Assembly: GCA_003694875.1 (NCBI GenBank)
Contig: RFJN01000200.1
Span: 1 to 25,113 of the forward strand
Reading direction: 5' to 3'
Length of the DNA: 25,113 nucleotides
Source: Planctomycetota bacterium
GTDB taxonomy: Bacteria; Planctomycetota; J058; J103
Positions 8,044 through 13,785 of the stretch are shown piece by piece (the first letter of the stretch is position 1; each line of letters opens with the position of its first letter). The notes under the pieces are model-generated. The model made no database searches, was not told the DNA's origin, and saw only the letters and a list, made by a program, of their open reading frames with translations. Made by a program: the position numbers and the translations under genes.

Positions 8044-9398
8044 GACGGCACGCCGCTTCGCTCGCGCTCGCGTTCGCGGCGCTCGGCACGCTCGCGGCCG
8101 GCCTCGGCTTCACCGCCGGGGCGGGCGGTGCGCTGCTCGCGATCGGTGTCGCCGCGCTCGCGCTGCGCCGCGAGCGCGCCGAGGGCGACGCACTCGCGCG
8201 CGAGCACGAGGCGGACCGGCAGCGGCTGGCCGCGATCGTCGAGCAGCTTCCGATCGGCGTGCTGCTGCTCGATGCCGGCTCGGGCGAGATCGCGCCGATC
8301 AACCCCGCGGGCCGGCGGCTCATCGCGGGCGCAGCCCCCGGCCACGAGCCGGTCTCCTTCACGCTCGAGACCCCCGACGGAAACCCGCTCGATCCCGAGC
8401 GCAACCCGCTGTGCGAGGCGCTGCGCACCGGCGCGGCGGTCGAGGGGCGCGCGCTGCGGCTCGTGCGCGAGGGCGGCGACACGGTCGAACTCGAGGTGGC
8501 AGCGGCGCCGCTCGTCGCGGGCGACGGGCGACTGCTCGGCGCGATCGCCACCTTCGCCGACCGGACCGAGGCGGTGCGCACCCGCACCGAACTCGAGCGC
8601 ATGCTCGCGGTCCGCAGCGAGTTTCTCGGCACCGTATCGCACGCGCTGCGCACCCCGCTCACGGTCGTGACCGGCTTCGCGGACCTGCTGTGGGAGGGCA
8701 GCTACGGGCCGCTGCCCGAGCCGCTGCGCCACCCGCTCGGACGTCTGCGGGCCAACGCCTCGCACCTGCTCGAACTCGTGGCGGGCCTTCTCGATCTCAC
8801 CCGCCTGCGCACCGGCCGGCTCGAACTCGAACACGAGACGTTCGAACTCACGCCGCTGCTGTGGGACGCGGCGGCGGCGGTGCGGCGCGCGGCCTGCGAC
8901 CGGGTCGAGGTGCAGCTCGATCTCGAGCAGGAGCGCGACGCCCCGGTGCGGGTCCGCGCCGACCGCGCCCGACTCCGGCAGGCGCTGCGGCAGCTGTGTG
9001 CGGGGGCGATCGAACTGGAGCCGGGCGGTGTGCTGCGGCTGCACATGCGCCCGATCCGGGACGCGTCCGGCGAACCGCTCGTCGAGGTGGTGCTCTCCGA
9101 CGCGGGCCAGGCGCTCGATGGGGACCTGCTCGCGCTCGTGCTGGCCGACGGCGATCCGGCGGGCCTCATGGATCTGAGCGGCGACGAATCGGGCCGCACC
9201 GCGCAGCTGCGCGTCGAGCAGAGCGGGGTGCGGGTGGGTGTGCGCACCGCCGCGGCGCTGCTGCACCTCATGGGCGGGCGGCTCGCGGTCGAACGCCCCG
9301 CGGACGGCGGCACGCGTCTGTGCGTGCGGCTGCCGCGCGTCGTCTCGCGCCCGAGCCCCCGCCGCATGCCGGTGCCGGAGCTGAGCCATGTCGGTTGA
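8040..9398 (+). CDS. Membrane PAS histidine kinase-like protein with degenerate core
   Basis: The GTG overlaps the fliN stop (GTGA), giving 452 residues. Two N-terminal membrane helices (about 5-23 and 25-43), a PAS-like sensor domain (about 60-185, LAAIVEQLPIGVLLLDAGSG), a dimerisation/phosphoacceptor domain (about 190-255) and an ATPase-like domain (about 300-445) follow in order. The phosphoacceptor motif reads VSHALRTPLT: H201 is present, but the following acidic residue, needed for autophosphorylation in this family, is Ala202. The N box lacks its Asn (LRQALRQLCAGAIE), the G1 box is DAGQA, and the G2 box is reduced to GVRVGVR. The fold ending MGGRLAVERPADGGTRL is retained. It is probably a pseudokinase or a phosphatase/scaffold; this is inferred. 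The ligand is unknown. Confidence 0.85.
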   Translation: MRRHAASLALAFAALGTLAAGLGFTAGAGGALLAIGVAALALRRERAEGDALAREHEADRQRLAAIVEQLPIGVLLLDAGSGEIAPINPAGRRLIAGAAPGHEPVSFTLETPDGNPLDPERNPLCEALRTGAAVEGRALRLVREGGDTVELEVAAAPLVAGDGRLLGAIATFADRTEAVRTRTELERMLAVRSEFLGTVSHALRTPLTVVTGFADLLWEGSYGPLPEPLRHPLGRLRANASHLLELVAGLLDLTRLRTGRLELEHETFELTPLLWDAAAAVRRAACDRVEVQLDLEQERDAPVRVRADRARLRQALRQLCAGAIELEPGGVLRLHMRPIRDASGEPLVEVVLSDAGQALDGDLLALVLADGDPAGLMDLSGDESGRTAQLRVEQSGVRVGVRTAAALLHLMGGRLAVERPADGGTRLCVRLPRVVSRPSPRRMPVPELSHVG

Positions 9399-10086
9399 GC
9401 ACCGTGGCGCGCAAGAGCACCGCATGCCGCCGGGCGAGACGGCGCGCATCCTGGTGGTCGACGACAACCCCGACGTGCGCGAGATCACCGAGATCGCGCT
9501 GCGGTGCGCCGGCTACGCGGTGCGGTGTGCCGCCGACGGTCAAAGCGGGCTCGAGGCGCTCGAGGACTTCCAGCCCGACCTCGTGCTGGTCGACATCATG
9601 ATGCCGGGCATGAACGGCCTCGAGATGTGCCGCCGCATGCGCGAGCTGCCCGCGCACCGCGACCGCTCGGTGATCGTGCTCTCGGCGCGCACCGACACGA
9701 AGGACCGCATCGCGGGCCTGGAGCTGGGGGCGGACGACTATCTGGTGAAGCCGGTCACGACCGAGGAGCTCGTGGCACGGGTGCGGCGCAAGCTCGCCCG
9801 CAGCGCCGCGCACCGCGAGGAGATCCGCCGCCAGCGGCAGGAGGCGATCGGGCAGCTCGCGGTCGCGGTCTGCCACGAGATCAACAACCCGCTGTTCGCG
9901 CTTCTCGGCGAGATCCAGCTCGGGCTCGCCGACGAGAGCCTGCCGCCGGAGGTCCACGAGCGGCTGCGCTGCATGGAGGAGCTCGCCTTGCGCATGTCGC
10001 GCGTTCTCGGCAAGGTGTCGAAGGCGCGCGATGTCGCCACCCCCTACGTGGGCGAGACCCGCATGACGGACCTGTGGGCGTGCTGA
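9388..10086 (+). CDS. Response-regulator receiver fused to a histidine phosphoacceptor domain, no ATPase
   Basis: The first 130 residues are an intact CheY-like receiver: acid pair D25/D26 (ILVVDDNPD), phosphoacceptor D69 (LVLVDIMMPG), S99, and K121 (DYLVKPV). After a charged helix comes a histidine-kinase dimerisation segment with H163 followed by Glu (VAVCHEINNPLFALLG), the NtrB/ZraS-like version. The protein then ends at residue 232 with no ATPase domain. The ATG overlaps the preceding gene by 11 bases and has GGAG at 9378-9381; M13 is a weaker alternative. With a receiver Asp and an acceptor His in one chain it could pass phosphate internally or act as a relay; that role is inference. Confidence 0.85.
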   Translation: MSVEHRGAQEHRMPPGETARILVVDDNPDVREITEIALRCAGYAVRCAADGQSGLEALEDFQPDLVLVDIMMPGMNGLEMCRRMRELPAHRDRSVIVLSARTDTKDRIAGLELGADDYLVKPVTTEELVARVRRKLARSAAHREEIRRQRQEAIGQLAVAVCHEINNPLFALLGEIQLGLADESLPPEVHERLRCMEELALRMSRVLGKVSKARDVATPYVGETRMTDLWAC

Positions 10087-10120
10087 GGGCGACGCGGCGC
10101 GAGACAGAGGGGGAGAGCCG

Positions 10121-10840
10121 GTGGAGCCACACGATCCGGACAGCGCCCACGTCGACGAGCTCGCCGTCACCCGGCTGATCGGCGGCTCGGTCTGCCATCG
10201 CTTCAACAACCTGCTCGCGGTCGCCGAGATGTGCGCCATGCTGGGCATGGACATGCGCGCCTCCGATCCGGAGGACGTGGAGGAGGTGCGCGAGGCGCTC
10301 GGACGCATGCACGAGTCGTGCGCGTCGGTGCGCGATCTCGTCGCCCTCTACGGCCGCTTCACCGCGGGCGAGCTCGCCCCCGCCGGTCCCGACGGGATCG
10401 AGCTGGGGCATGCGCTGTCGCTCGCGCACCGGCTTCTCGAGCACCGGCTGCTGCGCAACTCGCTGCGCTGGGAGGCGGAGCCGGACGGCGAGCCGGTACG
10501 CGTACCGGCCCCCTCGAGCCGTCTCGCGAGCCTGTTGTGCGTACTGCTCGGAGCCCTGGCGTCGGCCGAGCGGCTGCGCGGCGCCACGCTGCGCGCGGGT
10601 GTGTCCGCGACCGAGTCCGGCGAGGCGGTGGCGACGTTCACGCTCGAGGGGGGCGATCCGCCGGCGGGCGAGGCGCTCGCGCAGGCGCGTACGCGGACAC
10701 TCGCGAGCGTGCTGGCCTCGCCCGAGCGCCGAGAACTCGGTCTGGCCGGCGTGGATCGCGTGGCGCGCGAGATCGGCGCGCGGCTGGAGTTCGAGCGCGA
10801 CGGCGACCGGCTTCGGATCGCGCTGCACTTCCCGCGCTGA
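10121..10840 (+). CDS. Degenerate kinase-core protein, ChpT/Spo0B-like phosphotransferase candidate
   Basis: This 239-residue soluble protein starts at GTG after a GGGGGAGAG. It has no sensor, membrane or receiver segment. Residues 15-75 form a two-helix dimerisation segment with a candidate phosphoacceptor H26 (GGSVCHRFNNLLAV); the acidic residue normally after the His is Arg27. The remainder has the length and ending of an ATPase fold (VDRVAREIGARLEFERDGDRLRIAL) but shows no N, G1 or G2 box. Size and domain order resemble ChpT and Spo0B, dimeric phosphotransferases that use a kinase-derived fold without ATP. The resemblance is architectural and by eye only. It is the last gene of the rightward transcript. 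Confidence 0.7.
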   Translation: MEPHDPDSAHVDELAVTRLIGGSVCHRFNNLLAVAEMCAMLGMDMRASDPEDVEEVREALGRMHESCASVRDLVALYGRFTAGELAPAGPDGIELGHALSLAHRLLEHRLLRNSLRWEAEPDGEPVRVPAPSSRLASLLCVLLGALASAERLRGATLRAGVSATESGEAVATFTLEGGDPPAGEALAQARTRTLASVLASPERRELGLAGVDRVAREIGARLEFERDGDRLRIALHFPR

Positions 10841-10873
10841 ACCGCGCACGCCGCCGCCGCGTTCTCTCCCGCC

Positions 10874-11284
10874 TCACGCTGCGCGTGCCGAGTTCGCGAT
10901 GATCTCCCGCACGACCCGCCGCAGCTCGGCCGGCCGATACGGCTTGGGCAGACACCCCCGTGCGCCGAGCGCGAGCAGCTCCTGCCGTTCCTGCTCGCCG
11001 ATGTAGCCGCTCGAGACGAGCACCGGCAGTTCGGGGCAAGAGCGCCGCAGTTCCGCGAGCACCGCGCGGCCCGACATCTCGGGCAGCGTCAGATCGAGGA
11101 TGACGAGGTCGATCTCGGCGCCCGAGCGCACGTAGGCGAGCGCCTCCTCGCCGCGCCCGCGGTGTTCGACGCGGTAGCCCGCGCGCCGCAGGATTGCCCG
11201 CAGCAGGTCGCCGATCGCGCGATCGTCATCCACCACCAGGATCGTCGCGCCGCCGCGTTCGGGTGCGTCTCGGTGTGCCGTCAT
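10874..11284 (-). CDS. Stand-alone CheY-like receiver protein
   Basis: The product of 136 residues is a single receiver domain with no output domain. The acid pocket is D19-D20 (ILVVDDDRA), the phosphoacceptor is D64 (LVILDLTLPEMSG), and the switch residues are in LPVLVSSGYIG and the conserved Lys in CLPKPYRPAEL. The SSGY and LPKPY versions are those of receivers attached to hybrid histidine kinases rather than chemotaxis CheY. The ATG has a strong GGAGGGGAGAG upstream. It is the last gene of the leftward flagellar operon and its stop lies 33 bases from the stop of the ChpT-like gene, so it may be the partner of the divergent-histidine proteins next door (inference). Confidence 0.92.
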   Translation of the reverse strand: MTAHRDAPERGGATILVVDDDRAIGDLLRAILRRAGYRVEHRGRGEEALAYVRSGAEIDLVILDLTLPEMSGRAVLAELRRSCPELPVLVSSGYIGEQERQELLALGARGCLPKPYRPAELRRVVREIIANSARAA

Positions 11285-11334
11285 GCTCTCCCCTCCCTCC
11301 CTGGTGTGCGGCGGCTTGCGACGCCACGACTCGG

Positions 11335-11970
11335 TCACGGCAAGGTGGCCGCGAGCTGCGCGCAGGCGAAGCGCGCGTACTGCTGTCCGGAGGCGAGCAC
11401 GATCTCCGGACCGTGCTGCGATCGCTTGGCGCCGGAGGCGGAGAACGACAGCGCCGCCCGGCGCACCCGGTCCTCGCGTGCGTCGAACACCCCCTCCGCC
11501 CCCCACAGCACCCGCCCGTCGCGCGTGCCGATCAGCACCGCCCGCACCGCGAGCAGCGGCGGGTCGTAGGGGTCGTAGGCCATGACCACCGGCGCGATCA
11601 CCGCGTCGACTCCGAGGCTGCGCCCGAGGCGCACGAGCGCATCGGTCCGCTCGCGTCCGCGCACCCGCAGCGTCGCCAGGAAGCGGTCGGCGTCGACGTC
11701 GGGCGGCAGCTGCACGAGTTCGAATCGCTGGCGCCGCAACAGCTCGAGCGCGAGCGCGCGATCGACGACGCGGCTCGCCGCCCCGGTGGCGGTCTCGTTG
11801 CGCGCCGGCAGCAGCAGCACCCGCGCGAGACGCCCTCCCGCGGGCTGCGCCACGTAGCTGCGCACGAGCGGCTCGGGCGCGGGCGCGCTCGCGCAGCCTC
11901 CTGTCAAGAGTGCGAACGCGAGGCCGACGCCGAGCAAACCGGCACGGGACCACGGGCCGCGCCGCTTCAT
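11335..11970 (-). CDS. Lipoprotein with a CsgG/LpoB/TolB-N-like fold
   Basis: The 211-residue product begins with a lipoprotein signal (lipobox LTGGC, Cys at about 26) and is expected to be anchored in the periplasmic face of a membrane. The mature part reads like small outer-membrane lipoproteins of the CsgG/GNA1162/LpoB type: a first strand ARVLLLPARNE, a helix, LRRQRFELVQLPPDVD, and a helix plus strand LGRSLGVDAVIAPVVMAYDPYDPP. Some flagellar outer-membrane ring proteins, such as FlgO, have related folds, so a role in the basal body is possible but not shown. The start overlaps the stop of the coiled-coil lipoprotein (ATGA), and an 18-bp perfect palindrome sits one base before the ATG. Confidence 0.75.
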   Translation of the reverse strand: MKRRGPWSRAGLLGVGLAFALLTGGCASAPAPEPLVRSYVAQPAGGRLARVLLLPARNETATGAASRVVDRALALELLRRQRFELVQLPPDVDADRFLATLRVRGRERTDALVRLGRSLGVDAVIAPVVMAYDPYDPPLLAVRAVLIGTRDGRVLWGAEGVFDAREDRVRRAALSFSASGAKRSQHGPEIVLASGQQYARFACAQLAATLP

Positions 11971-12443
11971 GGCTCGGAGCGCTCCGAGCGCGGTTGCAGC
12001 GCCTCGAGCTGGCGCTGCACGAACTGCTGCTCGAGCCGCACGCGCGCGAGCCGTTCGGTGAGCAGCGTCCCGAGCACCTGCTCGTGCTCGGCGCGCATGC
12101 GCTCGAGTGCGTGCTGCGTCTGTTCGAGACGTCGGCGCAGCGCGTCGCGCTCGGCCTCGAGCTGCCGGACCGTGCTCGCGAGCGTCGCGTTGCGCTTGCG
12201 CTCGGTGGCGAGCATGCGTTCGGCGCGGTCGGCGTCCGCCTGCAGCCGTGCGTTGTCACGCAGCAGCTGCTCGAGGCGTTCGAGCGCGGTGAGTTCGTTG
12301 CGCGCGTCGGGTGGATCGTGCGGCGTCTCGGCCGGCGCGCGCGCCATGTCCGCAACCGGGGCGGCGGGCGTGGCGCGAAACAGGCAGCCGCTCAGCCCGA
12401 GCACCGCCACCGCAACCCAGCACGAGCTCGACGGGATCCTCAC
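11967..12443 (-). CDS. Coiled-coil lipoprotein, unknown function
   Basis: The GTG start follows a strong GGGAGGAG and overlaps the stop of the preceding gene, giving 158 residues. The N-terminus is a lipoprotein signal (CWVAVAVLGLSGC, Cys at about 18). After a short Ala/Pro linker the rest (about residues 45-155) is continuous Arg/Glu/Leu-rich helix predicted to be a coiled coil, with no Pro after residue 47 until the final residues. No known domain was recognised. A lipid-anchored rod of this sort could reach into the periplasm from a membrane. Being immediately upstream of the other lipoprotein in the same operon suggests that the two act together, perhaps at the basal body or outer membrane. 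Confidence 0.7.
   Translation of the reverse strand: MRIPSSSCWVAVAVLGLSGCLFRATPAAPVADMARAPAETPHDPPDARNELTALERLEQLLRDNARLQADADRAERMLATERKRNATLASTVRQLEAERDALRRRLEQTQHALERMRAEHEQVLGTLLTERLARVRLEQQFVQRQLEALQPRSERSEP
11972..11989. promoter_or_regulatory. 18-bp perfect palindrome just before the lipoprotein start codon
   Basis: GCTCGGAGCGCTCCGAGC is its own reverse complement and ends one base before the ATG (minus strand) of the 211-residue lipoprotein gene. In the mRNA it could form a 6-7 bp stem that covers the only GGAG ribosome-binding site, which would tie expression of that lipoprotein to translation of the upstream coiled-coil lipoprotein. The element also encodes the Arg-Ser-Glu repeat at the end of the upstream protein, so it could be incidental. 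Confidence 0.4.
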
Positions 12444-12790
12444 GACGCTCCTCCCTCGTAGTCGCACGCGATCTCGATCCGCTCGCCGCACGAACAGTGC
12501 ACCCGGATCGTGCGCACCAGCTCGCCCTCGCGCTCGAGTTCCACCCGCGGCTCGGCGGGGGGCTCGGCGTCGCTCTCCGGTGCGACGGTGTTGCTCTCCG
12601 GTGCGACGGCAGCGGTCTGCGGCAGCTCGGAGCCACCGGCCCGCTGCGCCTCGGGACCGAACAGCGGCACGAAGGCGGGCCGAGGGCGCGGCGCGCCGAG
12701 CACGGTGGGTGCGGGCGGGGGCGAGGCCGGTGGGGATGCGAGCGGACGCGTCACCGACACGCTGTGGCGTCCGGGCTTGAGCACGGTCAT
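12440..12790 (-). CDS. Small protein with Pro/Ala-rich linker and HCSC-C motif, unknown function
   Basis: This 116-residue protein has about 65 low-complexity residues (Pro, Ala, Glu) including a doubled VAPES unit, then a compact C-terminal segment VRTIRVHCSCGERIEIACDYE. Three Cys and one His in the pattern H-C-x-C-x8-C could bind a metal or form a redox pair; a complete four-Cys zinc ribbon is not seen. There is no signal peptide or membrane helix, so it is probably cytoplasmic. The ATG follows GGGAGG and overlaps the fliA stop by 4 bases, while its stop overlaps the lipoprotein GTG. I looked for FlgM features because of the fliA neighbour and found none. Confidence 0.65.
   Translation of the reverse strand: MTVLKPGRHSVSVTRPLASPPASPPPAPTVLGAPRPRPAFVPLFGPEAQRAGGSELPQTAAVAPESNTVAPESDAEPPAEPRVELEREGELVRTIRVHCSCGERIEIACDYEGGAS
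12572..12609 (-). repeat. 17-bp direct repeat, period 21 bp
   Basis: The string GCTCTCCGGTGCGACGG (read on the plus strand) is present at 12572-12588 and again at 12593-12609. It is inside the coding region of the 116-residue Cys-containing protein and produces the doubled VAPES unit seven residues apart. It is a short in-frame duplication in a low-complexity linker, which may vary in copy number between strains. Confidence 0.85.
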
Positions 12791-13554
12791 GCGCTACGCC
12801 CTCCCACCGGGGCGCTCTGCATGGCCTGGCGAAGCCGGTAGATCGCACGCGCGTGCAGCTGGCACACCCGCGACTCGCTGACCCCGAGCACCGCGCCGAT
12901 CTCCTTGAGCAGCAGGTTGTCGTGGTAGTAGAGGACGAGCACCTGCCGGTCGCGCTCGGGAAGCTGCATCATGGCCTCGGCCATGCGCTCGAGCAGCTCG
13001 GCGCGGCCCGCCGCCTCGCCGGGATCGAGGGTGTGGGGAGAGCTCACCATGTCGGCGAGGGTGGGGGGCGTCTCCTCGCCCGGCCCCGCGCCCTCGCTCT
13101 TGTAGTCGAGCGAGAGCACCGACGCCGCGCGCGCCGAGACGAGCAGGCGTTCGACCTCCTGCTGCGACAGGCCCGAGCGTTCGGCGAGCACTTCCACCGG
13201 CGGGGCGCAGCCGTGCTCCTTGAAGTACTCGCGCGTGATGTCGTCGAGGCTCTTGAGCTTGCGGACCTGCCCGCGCGGCAGCGGGGTGCGCGAGCGCAGC
13301 TCGTCCACGATCGCCCCGCGGATCTTGAGGTAGGCGTAGGTCTTGAACGTGACGTCCCGGGAGGGGTCGTAGGTGCGCGCGGCGGCCACGAGCCCCACCA
13401 CCCCCACCTCGTGCAGATCCTCCTCGTCGAACGGCGGCGGCAGGTGCAGCTTGAGCCGCGAGATCACGTAGCCGACGAGGTACAGGTGCTCGAGCACGAG
13501 CTCGTTGGTGTCCTGCCGGTTCTGCGCGTACAGGCGCGTCGCGTAGTCGCTCAT
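12787..13554 (-). CDS. fliA: Flagellar RNA polymerase sigma factor FliA (sigma-28)
   Basis: FliA directs RNA polymerase to late flagellar genes such as filament and chemotaxis genes and is normally held by the anti-sigma factor FlgM. The 255 residues show region 2 (about 20-90, EEDLHEVGVVGLVAAARTYD and FKTYAYLKIRGAIVDELR), the region 3 part (about 90-165, PRGQVRKLKSLDD to LSQQEVERLL), and region 4 with its helix-turn-helix (about 198-243, LPERDRQVLVLYYHDNLLLK and LGVSESRVCQLHARAIYRLR). The lack of region 1 and the region 2 sequence mark it as FliA/WhiG group. No good ribosome-binding site precedes the ATG; translation may depend on coupling with the small membrane protein gene that ends 9 bases before. 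Confidence 0.96.
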   Translation of the reverse strand: MSDYATRLYAQNRQDTNELVLEHLYLVGYVISRLKLHLPPPFDEEDLHEVGVVGLVAAARTYDPSRDVTFKTYAYLKIRGAIVDELRSRTPLPRGQVRKLKSLDDITREYFKEHGCAPPVEVLAERSGLSQQEVERLLVSARAASVLSLDYKSEGAGPGEETPPTLADMVSSPHTLDPGEAAGRAELLERMAEAMMQLPERDRQVLVLYYHDNLLLKEIGAVLGVSESRVCQLHARAIYRLRQAMQSAPVGGRSA

Positions 13555-13563
13555 GGTCGGTCG

Positions 13564-13785
13564 TCAGCTCGCACTCGGGGTGGTCGGACGGTGGGAGGAG
13601 CGCAGCGCACGCTCGCGCGCCGAGCCGATCAGGCTCGCAGCGATCCGGTGTCCGAGCCACGCGAGCGCGGCGGCGAGCACGGTGCCGAGCAGCGCCCGCC
13701 AGGGATCGGCTCCGGTCAGCGCGGCGCAGAGCTGGACGACGGCAGCGGCAAGCGCCGCGAGGCGAAATCCGGTATCGGGGTGCAT
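13564..13785 (-). CDS. Small two-helix membrane protein, unknown function
   Basis: This is an in-frame product of 73 residues starting at ATG after a strong AAGGAGAG. It contains two hydrophobic stretches (about residues 8-24, FRLAALAAAVVQLCAAL, and about 29-50, PWRALLGTVLAAALAWLGHR), then a basic Ser/Arg-rich tail. It resembles no named flagellar protein. It overlaps the 3' end of flhG by 70 bases in another frame, and it ends 9 bases before fliA. The overlap is unusual, but the ribosome-binding site, hydrophobic pattern and position argue that it is real. An alternative is that it is a by-product of an overlong flhG frame. Confidence 0.55.
   Translation of the reverse strand: MHPDTGFRLAALAAAVVQLCAALTGADPWRALLGTVLAAALAWLGHRIAASLIGSARERALRSSHRPTTPSAS

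Noticed and set aside
9388..10840. A single hybrid kinase broken by a frameshift into two genes
   Set aside because: The second gene has its own ribosome-binding site, its own His segment (H26) and a 34-base gap before it. A repeated phosphoacceptor segment would not be expected from one broken gene, though a check of the reads is sensible.
10841..10873. Terminator between the converging operons
   Set aside because: No stem followed by a T run is visible on either strand in the 33 bases.
12440..12790. Anti-sigma factor FlgM next to fliA
   Set aside because: The product has neither the FlgM C-terminal helices nor its length pattern; it carries a Cys/His motif instead.
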